Below are positions 51,604 through 60,665 of a DNA stretch of 64,000 bases, one piece after another. Source of the DNA: Pseudofrankia nepalensis (GTDB lineage: Bacteria; Actinomycetota; Actinomycetes; Frankiales; Frankiaceae); NCBI RefSeq assembly GCF_016786305.1, contig NZ_JADWYV010000012.1. One strand, given 5' to 3'. Made by a program: the position numbers and the translations under genes. Below the pieces are notes generated by a model that saw nothing but the letters and a program-made list of their open reading frames with translations, did no database searches and was not told the origin of the DNA. Within the stretch, counting starts at the first letter, position 1. Each line of letters starts with the position of its first letter.

Positions 51604-52380
51604 ATGACGACGCCGGCGGTGGTCGTGACCGGCGCGGCCGCCGGCATCGGACGGGCAACCGTGGAACTGTTCGCCGAGCGCGGCTACGGCGTGGTCGCCG
51701 TCGACCCCGATGCCGCGCGGCTCACCGAGCTGGAGACCATCACGAACGTCGTGACGCTGGTCGGCGACGTCTCGACGGAGGAGACGAACGTCGCGGCGGT
51801 ACGGCTCGCCCTCGACACGTTCGGCCAGCTGGCGGCGTCCGTGCTCAACGCGGGCATCGGCGGCGCCCCACCGATCGAGGCGCCGGGCGCGATCGAGCAG
51901 CTCGACCGCATCCACGCCGTCAACGTGCGCGGCGCCGCGCTCGGGATCCGGGCGGCGGCCCCCGCGCTGCGGGCCGCCGGCGGCGGCGCGATCGTCGTGA
52001 CGGCCTCCGGGGCCGGGCTGCGCGGCGACCCCTACACCTGGGCCTACAACACCACCAAGGCCGCGGCGATCAACCTCGTACGCTCCGCCGCCCTCGACTA
52101 CGGATACCAAGGCATCCGGATCAACGCGATCGCGCCGGGCATGACCATCACCCCGCGCACCGCGGCCGTGCGCGCCGACCCGGCGCTGCACGCCTCGATC
52201 ACCCGGCGGATCCCGCTCGGCCGCTGGGGCGACCCCCGCGAGCAGGCCAAGGTGATCTACTTCCTCGCCTCGCCCGAGTCGTCGTACATCACCGGAGCGG
52301 TGATCCCCAGCGACGGCGGTCTCACCGCGAGCAACGGCTTCCTGCTCCCGCCGACCTACGACGGCGAACCCATGCGCTGA
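51604..52380 (+). CDS. Short-chain dehydrogenase/reductase (classical)
   Basis: A 258-residue oxidoreductase with the cofactor motif TGAAAGIGRA, LNAGIGG (NAG motif), the Ser in VVTASGAGL and YNTTK as YxxxK. The end, YITGAVIPSDGGLTAS, is the classical SDR C-terminus. Start ATG 51604 has AAGGAG. Not close to the paralogous SDRs at 2343 and 10905. First gene to the right of the proposed element; substrate unknown. Confidence 0.92.
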   Translation: MTTPAVVVTGAAAGIGRATVELFAERGYGVVAVDPDAARLTELETITNVVTLVGDVSTEETNVAAVRLALDTFGQLAASVLNAGIGGAPPIEAPGAIEQLDRIHAVNVRGAALGIRAAAPALRAAGGGAIVVTASGAGLRGDPYTWAYNTTKAAAINLVRSAALDYGYQGIRINAIAPGMTITPRTAAVRADPALHASITRRIPLGRWGDPREQAKVIYFLASPESSYITGAVIPSDGGLTASNGFLLPPTYDGEPMR

Positions 52381-52584
52381 CACGCTTCCCATGGATCCCG
52401 ACGGTCCACCGGACCGCGGAGCATGATCCACGGGAAGCGTCCCGACCGCCGCCGCTTACCGCCGGCCGGTCGCGGCACATTCTTCATCTGTCCGACCGGA
52501 ATAGACGACAGTCGGAGACGCTTGAGGAGGAAGAGCCCACGACCAGTACGAGCCTTCGCCAACAGCGGCCAGGAGAGGGAGCTC

Positions 52585-53493
52585 ATGCCCCAGGTCACGG
52601 ACGTCTCCCAGACCACCACGCCGGTGTACGCAAGCCCCACCGACGTCCAGACCTACGGCGCGTACACGATCAGGCGGGATCCCGGGGACACCCGGCCGCT
52701 GTACCGGTTCACCGGGCGGATCACCGCGGATGGGTCGAGCGGCCACCGGGCCGAGCCGGGGCGGTACCACATCTACTCCGGCTGGTTCTGCCCGTGGGCG
52801 CACCGGGTCACCCTGCAGATCGCGCTGAACGGGCTGGAGGACGTCGTCAGCGTCTCCTATGTCGACAACAGCCGTGACGCCCGCGGCTGGGCGTTCCGCG
52901 AGGCCAACGGCCCGGATCCGGTGAACGGGTTCGCGCTGCTACGCGAGGCCTACGAGGTGACCGAGCCCGGGTTCGACGGCCACGTCTCCGTGCCGACGCT
53001 GTGGGACCGTGAGACCGGTCGGGTCCTGTCCAACGACTACGTCTCCATGGGGATCGACCTGGCCACCCAGTTCGGCCAGTGGTCCACCGGCGCCGCCACC
53101 TATCCCGAGCACCTGCGTGCCGAGATCGACGAGCTCGACGTCTGGATCGGCCCCGAGGTGAACCGCGGCGTCCACCGGGCCGCCCACGACGAGGAGGTCC
53201 GCGCCGCGCTGCTCGACGCGTTCGCCCGGCTCGACGGCCACCTGGCCGACGCTCGCTTCCTGGTCGGCGGCCAGCTCACCGAGGCCGACCTCCGGCTGTG
53301 GGTCTCCCTGGTCCGCTACCGCGGCCGCGCCCACGACCTGGACCGCCTCCCACCGCTGTCCGACTACCCGAACCTGTGGGCCTACGCCCGCCGCCTCTAC
53401 CGGCTGCGCGCCTTCCAGGAGACGACCGACTTCACCACGTTCACCGACCCCGCGGCCGTCCTCCCGGGCTGGCGCGCCGCCCCGGTCACGTAA
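52585..53493 (+). CDS. Glutathionyl-hydroquinone reductase-like (ECM4/omega GST) protein
   Basis: A 302-residue protein with the thioredoxin-fold active site SGWFCPWAHR (C69-P-W) of xenologue reductases, RVLSNDYVSMGIDLATQF in place of the usual NES-type segment, and a helical GST C-domain (LVGGQLTEADLRLWVSLVRY). Enzymes of this family reduce glutathionyl-hydroquinones; actinobacteria make mycothiol instead, so the thiol partner may differ. Strong ribosome site AGGAGAGGGAG. Probably detoxifies quinones from aromatic breakdown. Confidence 0.88.
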   Translation: MPQVTDVSQTTTPVYASPTDVQTYGAYTIRRDPGDTRPLYRFTGRITADGSSGHRAEPGRYHIYSGWFCPWAHRVTLQIALNGLEDVVSVSYVDNSRDARGWAFREANGPDPVNGFALLREAYEVTEPGFDGHVSVPTLWDRETGRVLSNDYVSMGIDLATQFGQWSTGAATYPEHLRAEIDELDVWIGPEVNRGVHRAAHDEEVRAALLDAFARLDGHLADARFLVGGQLTEADLRLWVSLVRYRGRAHDLDRLPPLSDYPNLWAYARRLYRLRAFQETTDFTTFTDPAAVLPGWRAAPVT

Positions 53494-53794
53494 CCGCCAA
53501 GCTCCCGCGCCCGCGCCGCGTGCCGACCGCGCTTGCCTCGGATGCAGGGACGGCTCGGATACAGGGACGGCACAGCCCCGTCAGGCCGGCGCGGCGCGCC
53601 TGGCACACCGCTTCGGGCAGTTCCCGGTCGTGGTCATCCTGGTGCCTCGGCGTCGCCGCTGGTCGGGCGGTACACGACCGTCGCCGGCACCGACGCCCGG
53701 CCGGCACCGACAGCCAGCCCCGCGTGGCGGGCCAGCCCGGCGCCGCGGGGCCACCCGCGACGTGCCCCGGCGGGCGGCCGGCCGTCGGGGCAGG

Positions 53795-55057
53795 TCAGCG
53801 GCGGCCCCATTCCTCGGCGAGCAACTGGTAGGACCGCACGCGGTCGGCGTGCTGGTGGGTGATCGTGGTGATGGCGAGCTCGTCGGCGCCGGTCGCCGCC
53901 CGCAGCTGCTCCAGCCGGTCGACGACGGTGCGCGGCGAGCCGACCAGCTGGGTGCGCACCCGGTCGGCGACCAGCGCTCGTTCCTCGTCGGTCCAGACCC
54001 GGGCGAGCGCGTCCTCGGGGGTGGGGAACGGGATCGCGCCCGTACCCGCGCGGATGCTGAGCACCCACTCGCCGTAGCCCGCCGCCAGGTGCGCGGCGGT
54101 CACGTCGTTCTCGGCGACGACGACGTCGGCCGAGACCGCGACCAGCGGCCGGTCGAGCCGCGCGGACGGGCGGAACGCGGCCCGGTAGGCCTGGACCGCG
54201 TCGAGCACCGTGCTCGGGCTGTGATGGTAGGAGGCGGCGAACGGCAGCCCGCGCTCACCGGCGACCGTCGCGCTCACGCCGCCGGACGCGCCCAGGATCC
54301 AGACCTCGACGTCGGCGCCCTCGCCCGGGGACGCGTGCGCCGGCAGACCGGCCGGTGTGCGGTAGGTCCCCGCGAGAAAGGCGAGCACGTCGTCGATCTG
54401 CTCGGCGTAGCCCGGGGCGTACGCGCCGGGCTGCTGCAGCAGCGACACCATGAGTCCGAGCAGGTCGGAGGCGAGCAGCTTGCTGATGTCGAACCGCTTC
54501 GGCAGCAGCAGGCCGTCCGCGGTGTACTCGTCGGCGGCGTGGCTGCCGCCGCCGGACGAGGCCACATAGCTCGCCGCGGCGCCGGAGGTGGCGAGCGCCG
54601 CTCCCGTTGGCGCCGACGCTCCCACCAGAGGCGTCGGGACGGCGGATGACGGCGGCACGGCGGACAGCGACGGCGCGGCGGTGGGCGCCGGCCCGTCGTC
54701 TCCCTTCGGCTCGGGCCGGCTCAGCGACCGGCCGATGCCCAGGTCAAGCCGGCCGGGGAAGGCCGCGTTCAGCAGCCCGCACTCCTCGACGACGGACAGC
54801 GGGGTGCGGTGACCGATCTGGACCCCGGCCGAGCCGAGCCGGATCGTCCTCGTCGCGCCACCCGCCAACGCGATGGCGACCGCCGTCGAGGCGCCGATCA
54901 CGCCGCTGGCGAGGTGATGCTCGGCGAACCAGTAGCGCCCATAGCCGAAGGCCTCGGCCTGCCGCGCCAGGTCGACCGAGTTCCGCAGCGCCTCGGCGTG
55001 CGTAGCGCCGGCGCTGACCGGGATGAGGTCGAGGACGGAAAGCGGGACGTCGGACAT
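53795..55057 (-). CDS. LLM-class flavin-dependent monooxygenase (MsnO8-like)
   Basis: A 420-residue luciferase-like protein. Core parts are LSVLDLIPVSAGATHAEALRNSVDLARQAEAFGYGRYWFAEHH, IRLGSAGVQIGHRTPLSVVEE and LDLGIGRSLSRPEP. After residue 115 comes a roughly 65-residue Ala/Pro/Ser-rich insert not usual for the family, then EYTADGLLLPKRFD and a normal C-terminal half with LGASGGVSATVAGERGLPFA. ATG 55057 has a perfect AGGAGGT. It lies downstream of the aminotransferase but is separated from it by the 94-bp repeat array and gap. Confidence 0.88.
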   Translation of the reverse strand: MSDVPLSVLDLIPVSAGATHAEALRNSVDLARQAEAFGYGRYWFAEHHLASGVIGASTAVAIALAGGATRTIRLGSAGVQIGHRTPLSVVEECGLLNAAFPGRLDLGIGRSLSRPEPKGDDGPAPTAAPSLSAVPPSSAVPTPLVGASAPTGAALATSGAAASYVASSGGGSHAADEYTADGLLLPKRFDISKLLASDLLGLMVSLLQQPGAYAPGYAEQIDDVLAFLAGTYRTPAGLPAHASPGEGADVEVWILGASGGVSATVAGERGLPFAASYHHSPSTVLDAVQAYRAAFRPSARLDRPLVAVSADVVVAENDVTAAHLAAGYGEWVLSIRAGTGAIPFPTPEDALARVWTDEERALVADRVRTQLVGSPRTVVDRLEQLRAATGADELAITTITHQHADRVRSYQLLAEEWGRR

Positions 55058-55097
55058 GCGATACCTCCTGTGGTTGCGCCCTGCTCGATCCCTCACG

Positions 55098-55432
55098 GCG
55101 CGCTCGTGGTGACGTTTCAGCCTCCGTGGTCAAGCCCGATCCATCCGGCCCGCCGACCTGGGGATTACCTGCCGGCGACCCCGCACCCACAGCGCGCTCG
55201 TGGTGACGTTTCAGCCTCCGTGGTCAAGCCCGATCCATCCGGCCCGCCGACCTGGGGATTACCTGCCGNNNNNNNNNNNNNNNNNNNNNNNNNNNNNNNN
55301 NNNNNNNNNNNNNNNNNNNNNNNNNNNNNNNNNNNNNNNNNNNNNNNNNNNNNNNNNNNNNNNNNNNNGCGACTCCGCACCCACAGCGCGCTCGTGGTGA
55401 CGTTTCAGCCTCCGTGGTCAAGCCCGATCCGT
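55098..55432. repeat. 94-bp tandem repeat array containing an assembly gap
   Basis: Units begin with GCGCGCTCGTGGTGACG at 55098, 55192 and 55386. The first unit is complete and repeats exactly; the third diverges after about 40 bases. N at 55269-55368 (100 bases, a standard unknown-length filler) probably replaces a collapsed run of units. No spacers, so it is not CRISPR. It lies between two minus-strand genes. Confidence 0.85.
55269..55368. other. 100-N assembly gap
   Basis: Placeholder of unknown true length inside the tandem repeat. Confidence 0.98.
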
Positions 55433-55503
55433 CCGGGCCGGGCCGATCCTCCGAGTCGGCCCGGCCCGGTCCGGGGCTGTGCGCCGAGACCGCGCGGGTG
55501 TGG

Positions 55504-57009
55504 TCAGGCGTCGCACGGCGACGGCGCCGGCGTGGGAGCGGCCGGGACCGCGCTCGCCCAGCCGGGCAGCCGGCGGTCGTCGGGGCTGGGCATCCACCCA
55601 CCGGCCCCACGGACGTAGCGCCACCGGGGCCCGGCCGTCAGGTAGGAGTCGAGGGCGGCCAGCAGCCGGTCGACGTCCGCGGCGGTGGAGCCGACGCCCA
55701 CGCTCGCCCGCAGCGCGCCGTCGGCGGCGCCGAGGCGGTCGAGCAGCGGATGGGCGCAGAACCGGCCAGCGCGCAGGCTGATGCCGTGCTCGGCGGACAG
55801 GTACGCGGCGAGCGCGTCGGGCTCACGGCCGGCGACGGTGAAGGCGACCACCCCCACCGGCGCCGTGTCGCCCGCCTTGGTCGCGGCATCGGGCCAGAGG
55901 CGCAGGACCCGGACCCCGGGCAGGCCGGCGAGGCCGGCTTCGAGCCGGGCCCGCAGTGCCTCGTCGTGCGCGGCCAGCGCGCCGTCGGGCAGCGCGGCCA
56001 GCGCCCGGCAGGCGGCGGCGAGCGCCGCCGCGCCGGGAAGGTTGGGGGTGCCTGCCTCGTGTCGGGCGGGAGCGTCCGCCCAGGTCACCTCGAGCCCGGC
56101 CGACGGGCGCGTGAAGGCGTTCTCCTCGCCCGCCCGCGCGGGGCCCAGATGGCGCAGCGCGACGTTGCGCACGGCGCCGCCGCCGGCCAGGTAGGGCGGC
56201 GCGAGGTGCAGCCAGTCGGCGCGGCCGACGAGCACGCCCGCCCCGAACGGCGCGTAGAGCTTGTGCCCCGACAGCGCCAGGTAGTCGATGCCGAGCGCGG
56301 CCAGGTCGATCCGGCGGTGCGGGGCGAGCTGGGCGGCGTCGACGAACACGCGGGCGCCCGCGCCGTGGGCGATCCGGACGACGTCCGCGAGCGGCAGCCG
56401 CTCGCCGGTGACGTTGGACGCGCCGGTGACGGCCACGAGCGCCGCCGGCTGGGCGCGCAGCGCGGCGGCGAGCGCGTCGAGGGTCTCCGCCTGGGTCGGA
56501 CGGGCCGCCAGCACCGTCAGGTTCGGCCCGGACCAGGGCAGCAGGTTCGCGTGATGCTCCAGGTCGAGCACCACGACCCGCGGGCCTGCCGGCGGACCTC
56601 CCAGGTCGCTGCCCGGCAGGTGCGCGACGGCGCGGGCCAGGAGGTTCACCGCGTCGGTGGTGTTACGGGTGAAGATCACGGCGTCGTCGGGCCGGGCGCC
56701 GAGGAAACGGGCGACCTCGGCGCGGGCGCCCTCGTACACGGACGTACAGACCTGGGAGGCGAACCCGGCACCGCGGTGCACGCTCGCCGAGTACGGCAGC
56801 AGCCGCGCGACCTCGGCGGCCACGGTGACCAGGCTTGGCGCGCTCGCCGCATAGTCGAGGTTGGCGTGCCGGGCCTGGCTGCCGCCGACCAGCGGGATGT
56901 CGAGGTCGCCGCCGACGACCGGCAGCAGCGGCGCCGGCCCCACGCCGATGGGTACGCGCCCCGCCGCGGGGGCAGGGGATCGATCGAGGACGGATTGCGG
57001 GCGCGCCAC
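55504..57009 (-). CDS. Class V aminotransferase (cysteine-desulfurase-like)
   Basis: PLP enzyme of 501 residues. Visible are NLDYAASAPSLVTVAAEV near the start, VIFTRNTTDAVNLLARAV, VFVDAAQLAPHRRIDL with the PLP-binding Asp, and LSGHKLYAPFGAGVLVG carrying the Schiff-base Lys. The later GRFCAHPLLDRLG has a Cys where SufS/CsdA enzymes place the persulfide Cys. It may therefore release sulfur from cysteine or a related compound, fitting the organosulfur neighbourhood. GTG 57009 has AAGGAG 8 nt upstream. The C-terminal 45 residues are Pro-rich. Confidence 0.88.
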   Translation of the reverse strand: MARPQSVLDRSPAPAAGRVPIGVGPAPLLPVVGGDLDIPLVGGSQARHANLDYAASAPSLVTVAAEVARLLPYSASVHRGAGFASQVCTSVYEGARAEVARFLGARPDDAVIFTRNTTDAVNLLARAVAHLPGSDLGGPPAGPRVVVLDLEHHANLLPWSGPNLTVLAARPTQAETLDALAAALRAQPAALVAVTGASNVTGERLPLADVVRIAHGAGARVFVDAAQLAPHRRIDLAALGIDYLALSGHKLYAPFGAGVLVGRADWLHLAPPYLAGGGAVRNVALRHLGPARAGEENAFTRPSAGLEVTWADAPARHEAGTPNLPGAAALAAACRALAALPDGALAAHDEALRARLEAGLAGLPGVRVLRLWPDAATKAGDTAPVGVVAFTVAGREPDALAAYLSAEHGISLRAGRFCAHPLLDRLGAADGALRASVGVGSTAADVDRLLAALDSYLTAGPRWRYVRGAGGWMPSPDDRRLPGWASAVPAAPTPAPSPCDA

Positions 57010-57166
57010 AGCCACGACTCCTTGGGTCCGGGACCCGGGAAGGGTCCGCGCTTGCCCGCCGGACTTCCCGGCGCGGCCTGGTCTCGACCCGGGGGGCACC
57101 CCACCGCGGAGGAGGGTTGCCGGCCAGCAAGCCCGGGCTTGGCGCTGGCGCTCTTGACCTGGTTGG

Positions 57167-57177
57167 AACTTTACCTA
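57167..57177. promoter_or_regulatory. Motif AACTTTACCTA upstream of the aminotransferase
   Basis: Matches AACTTTACTTA at 60513 in 10 of 11 bases. On the minus strand it reads TAGGTAAAGTT, with TAAAGT as a possible -10. It is 158 bp upstream of the start at 57009. Confidence 0.4.
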
Positions 57178-57327
57178 CGTGCAACCGCCCGCCGTGATAC
57201 CACGGCGACACCGGGTCGCACACCGCCTGGGGTCGCGCACTGCCTGCGTCCTTGGTGGCGCTCTCACGCTAACAGATTTCCCACTGGTTTTGTAGGGATT
57301 ACGCCGACCGGCTGGCCACCCCCAATT

Positions 57328-57363
57328 GGCGAGGTCTCCGGACGCGCCTCCGGAGACCTCGCC
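57328..57363. terminator. Perfect 15-bp hairpin after the hydrolase gene
   Basis: GGCGAGGTCTCCGGA, a CGCGCC loop and TCCGGAGACCTCGCC. It lies downstream of the minus-strand hydrolase (ends 57495), probably ending the monooxygenase-hydrolase transcript. GGAGACGTCG is repeated twice just beyond it. Confidence 0.75.
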
Positions 57364-57494
57364 GACCGGAGACGTCGCCGATTGGAGACGTCGTCAACCG
57401 GGGAGATCGGCGACCGGCGACCCGGCGGCCTCCTGACTACCCGCCGCTGGCAGGTCGAAGCCGGCCGCCGGTGCCGCGCCGCTGGCGGCGCGGC

Positions 57495-58385
57495 TCAGCT
57501 CGTCGGGCCGGCCAGAAATCGGCTGATCGCGGCGGCCAGCGCGGCCGGCTGCTGTTCCTGGACGTTGTGGCCCGACTCGATCTCGAGGATCTCGGCTCGC
57601 GGCACGCGGGCGCGGAACTCGTCGACCACCTCCGGCGAGAGGAACCCGTACGTGCCACGGACCAGTAGCACCGGGACCGCCGAGGTCTCCAGGGCTGGCC
57701 ACAGGTCACGGAAGTCGATGGTGAACCCGGCATCGGGCGGCGGGCTGGCGAAGTGGTGCTTGAACACGACCGTGCCGTCGTCACGGACCCGGGTGTTGAG
57801 CGCGACGCCGCGGGTGAGCGCGCGGTGCGACGACCCGATCCCGGCGGCGAGCGCCTTCTCCACGATCTCCTCGCGGGAGCCGAACACCTGCGGCCCGGCG
57901 AGGAAGTCGGTCACCTGGGCCGCGTCCTCGAGGCGCTGGCCGGGGCTGGCGTCCACGAGGACCAGCCGGCCGACCAGGTCCGGGCGCGTCTCGGCCAGGG
58001 CGATCGCGGTGTGGGCTCCCAGCGACTGCCCGACGACGGTCTGGGGCGTGCCCGGCGCCACCGCGTCGAGGACCTCGGCCGCGGCCCGCGCGTTGCGCCG
58101 CGGGGAGTAGTCGAAGTCGTCGCGCCACGCCGAGTCGCCGTGGCCTGGCAGGTCCAGGGCGAGGGCCGGCCGGCCGAGCGCGAGAATCGTCGCGTCCCAG
58201 GTATGGGCGTTCAGCCCGCCGCCGTGCAGCAGGGTGAGTTCGGGCGCCGCGCCCCACAGCAGCGCGCTGAGCGCGCCGTCCGGGGCCGGGACCTCGACGC
58301 GGCGCACCGGCGGAAGCTCGGGCGAAGCGCCGACCTCGGCCGCCTCCTCCGCGAGGAAATCGAACTCGGCAGGGTCGTGACCCAT
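57495..58385 (-). CDS. Alpha/beta hydrolase
   Basis: A 296-residue hydrolase. LTLLHGGGLNAHTWD is the oxyanion region, ALDLPGHGDSAW a family hallmark, VVGQSLGAHTAIALAE the nucleophile elbow and EIESGHNVQEQQP carries the catalytic His. ATG 58385 starts two bases after the stop of the upstream LLM gene, so the two are coupled; GGAAGG lies upstream. It may cleave an ester or C-C bond in the monooxygenase product. Confidence 0.88.
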   Translation of the reverse strand: MGHDPAEFDFLAEEAAEVGASPELPPVRRVEVPAPDGALSALLWGAAPELTLLHGGGLNAHTWDATILALGRPALALDLPGHGDSAWRDDFDYSPRRNARAAAEVLDAVAPGTPQTVVGQSLGAHTAIALAETRPDLVGRLVLVDASPGQRLEDAAQVTDFLAGPQVFGSREEIVEKALAAGIGSSHRALTRGVALNTRVRDDGTVVFKHHFASPPPDAGFTIDFRDLWPALETSAVPVLLVRGTYGFLSPEVVDEFRARVPRAEILEIESGHNVQEQQPAALAAAISRFLAGPTS

Positions 58386-58387
58386 CG

Positions 58388-59647
58388 TCATCCTTCCTGT
58401 CGCGGGCTGGTGCCCCGATCCGCGTTCCATCCGCCGGAGACCGGCTGTCCGGCTGTGACGAGCCTCGCCACGGTTTCCTTTTCCGCGCCGGCGTCGGCGT
58501 CAGCGGGTGTGGGCGCGCCGGCGCCGGCGATGACGGCCGCGGCGTCGGCGACCTGGTTGCCGGCGAACGCCGGACGGCCACCGTAGGGGTCCTGGTCGGT
58601 CCACAGCGTGGTCGGCGCCGCCCGCCGGACGACGGGGATCACCTCGGTGGCGAGGCGTTCGAGCATCTCCAGCTGCTGCTCGTGCGGAATCATCGTGGGC
58701 AGGCTGAACGCCTGCAGGTCGTGGCCGAACCCGGCGTGAAAGTACATGATCTTGTCGATGATCTGTTGAGGGCTGCCGACCAGCACCGGGCCTTCCGCGA
58801 TGGCGTGGTCGATGTCGCGGAAGGTCATCTCGTTGCCCGGGGTGTGGTTGCCGGGCCGGTTGAAGAACTCGACCATCTTCTCGTACACCGGGCCGAAGTG
58901 CTCCCGCGCCTCGGCGGTGGTGTCGGCCAGGAAGAGGAATCCCGCTCCCGCGGCGACGTAGGCATAGCGCGGATCGTGCCCGTGCCGGGCGTACTCGGCG
59001 CGGTAGTGCTCGAGGAAGACCGTGTAGTTGTCGCGGGGCTGGATGGCGTTGGCGCTGAACAGCGGGTCGCCCCACCGGGCGGCCAGCGCGGCCGACGTGT
59101 GGGTGGTCGCCGAGCCGTGCCAGACGCGGGGCGCGCCGGCGTAGGGCCGCGGCAGGGTGGTCGCCTCGCGCAGCGGTGGGCGAAACCGGCCCGACCAGGT
59201 GACGTTCTCCTCGCGCCACAGCCGGCGCAGCAGCTCGTACTTCTCGGCGAGCGCCTCCCACTGCTGCCCCGGCTCGATGCCGAACAGGGGCAGCTGGCGG
59301 GCCTCGTTCCCCTTCCCGATGACCAGTTCGAGCCGGCCGCGGGAGAGCTGGTCGATGGTGGCGTAGTCCTCGGCCACCCGCACCGGGTCGAGGATGGACA
59401 GCACGCTGACCCCGGTCTGCAGACGCACCCGCGTGGTGGCCGCGGCGATCGCCCCGAGCAGCACCGTCACCCCGGAGGAGAGGAACGGCCCGGCGTGCCG
59501 CTCGCCGAGCGCGACCGCGTCCAGGCCCAGCTCCTCGGCGCGCCGGGCGGACGCCAGCGCCTGCGCGTACCGCTCCGCCGTGGTGACGAGCCGCCCGGAA
59601 ACCGGGTTCTGGATGTGCGGAAGGATGTCGAGCACCTGGAATCTCAC
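58388..59647 (-). CDS. LLM-class flavin-dependent monooxygenase
   Basis: A 419-residue luciferase-like enzyme. Core parts are ARRAEELGLDAVALGERHAGPFLSSGVTVLLGAIAAATTRVRL, SILDPVRVAEDYATIDQLSRGRLELVIGKGNE and VLVGSPQQIIDKIMYFHAGFGHDLQAFSLP. The last 60 residues are an Ala/Pro-rich tail. Start taken at GTG 59647 with GAGGT upstream; GTG 59653 is also possible. It lies between the TauD gene and the hydrolase on one transcript. Confidence 0.88.
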   Translation of the reverse strand: MRFQVLDILPHIQNPVSGRLVTTAERYAQALASARRAEELGLDAVALGERHAGPFLSSGVTVLLGAIAAATTRVRLQTGVSVLSILDPVRVAEDYATIDQLSRGRLELVIGKGNEARQLPLFGIEPGQQWEALAEKYELLRRLWREENVTWSGRFRPPLREATTLPRPYAGAPRVWHGSATTHTSAALAARWGDPLFSANAIQPRDNYTVFLEHYRAEYARHGHDPRYAYVAAGAGFLFLADTTAEAREHFGPVYEKMVEFFNRPGNHTPGNEMTFRDIDHAIAEGPVLVGSPQQIIDKIMYFHAGFGHDLQAFSLPTMIPHEQQLEMLERLATEVIPVVRRAAPTTLWTDQDPYGGRPAFAGNQVADAAAVIAGAGAPTPADADAGAEKETVARLVTAGQPVSGGWNADRGTSPRQEG

Positions 59648-59693
59648 GTGCACCTCACGAGAAGTCGCGACCGGTCATGCCCCGCCCGCGGGG

Positions 59694-60482
59694 TCAGCCG
59701 CCGATGACCTTGCGATAGCCGCGCGGGCCGTCGTAGTCGTTGACGGCGAAGTGCCACGTGGCCTGGTTGTCCCAGATCACGAAGTCTCCCGGCTTCCAGC
59801 CGAAGCTCACGGTGTAGTTGGGCGACGAGGCGTGCGACAGGAGGAACGGCAGGAGGGCTTCGCCCTCGGCCTGGCCGATGCCGGTCAGCCGCAGCGCCGA
59901 CGAGCTGAGGAAGAGTCCCTTGCGGCCGGTGTGGCGGTGGGTGCGCACGACCGGGTGCTCGACGGTCTCGGTCACCGGCGGCCGGTCGTAGGTCCCGTCC
60001 CCGGGGTCGGCGCTGTACACGGCGCTGACCGATTCCAGCAGCTGCTTGAACGGCTCGGACAGGCCGTCGTACGCGGCCTGCAGGTCGGCCCACAGCGTGT
60101 GGCCGCCGATCTCCGGCACGACCTGGTAGGTCAGCGACTCGATGGTGAACGGCGGGTTGCGCCAGGTGCCGCCGACGTGCCACGTCGAGGCACCGCCCGC
60201 CTTCTCGAGGTTGAAGACGTACACCAGCCGGTTGTCCTCGTGGCGGTACAGCCACAGGGGGTGGTCGAACGGCTCGTCGAAGATCTGCACGGCCCGCACG
60301 TGCGCGTCCGGCGAGAGGTCCTGGTCCCGGAACACCAGCACCTTGTGCTTCCAGAAGTCGGCGCGCAGGGCCTCGGCGGTGGCGTCGTCGACGCCGCCCG
60401 CCAGGTCGACGCCGACGATCTCGGCTCCAAGGACGGGGCTGGCCTGGCGGACTTCGTAGGGCGCGGTGCTGGTGGCGGTCAC
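59694..60482 (-). CDS. TauD/TfdA-family Fe(II)/2-oxoglutarate dioxygenase
   Basis: A 262-residue oxygenase that would couple 2-oxoglutarate decarboxylation to hydroxylation, in sulfonate users releasing sulfite. Visible are ILGAEIVGVDLAGGVDD-like N-terminal sequence, FWKHKVLVFRDQDLSPDAHV, the iron HxD region in STWHVGGTWRNPPF (where the metal position reads H-x-G rather than the usual HTD), the second His in VVRTHRHTGRKGLF, and DFVIWDNQATWHFAVNDYDG. GTG 60482 has GAGGAGG. The altered first iron motif deserves checking against homologues. A promoter motif lies 31 bp upstream. Confidence 0.88.
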   Translation of the reverse strand: MTATSTAPYEVRQASPVLGAEIVGVDLAGGVDDATAEALRADFWKHKVLVFRDQDLSPDAHVRAVQIFDEPFDHPLWLYRHEDNRLVYVFNLEKAGGASTWHVGGTWRNPPFTIESLTYQVVPEIGGHTLWADLQAAYDGLSEPFKQLLESVSAVYSADPGDGTYDRPPVTETVEHPVVRTHRHTGRKGLFLSSSALRLTGIGQAEGEALLPFLLSHASSPNYTVSFGWKPGDFVIWDNQATWHFAVNDYDGPRGYRKVIGG

Positions 60483-60512
60483 CGTGACCTCCTCTGCGTC
60501 GGATGTGCCATT

Positions 60513-60523
60513 AACTTTACTTA
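60513..60523. promoter_or_regulatory. Motif AACTTTACTTA upstream of the TauD gene
   Basis: On the minus strand TAAGTAAAGTT, with TAAAGT as a possible -10 at about 30 bp from the start 60482. Followed by ATCGATCGAT-like self-complementary sequence. Pairs with the motif at 57167. Confidence 0.45.
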
Positions 60524-60665
60524 GTCGATCGATTTTATGAACTAGTATCCGTGGATTCGGGACTCGCCACTCCCCCGGCCGCCGGGTGCCGCGGGGCGGC
60601 GAGGAGTGAGGCGGCCCCCTACCGCCATTTCCGCTGACCGGGCACACGTTCGGGATGAACTGGCG

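Noticed and set aside
55098..55432. CRISPR-like array
   Set aside because: Whole 94-bp units are identical, with no distinct spacers between short repeats and no cas genes nearby; it is a tandem repeat.
55414..58110. 898-codon open frame on the plus strand
   Set aside because: It runs opposite to the aminotransferase and hydrolase genes, which have clear family motifs; long antisense frames are expected at this GC content.
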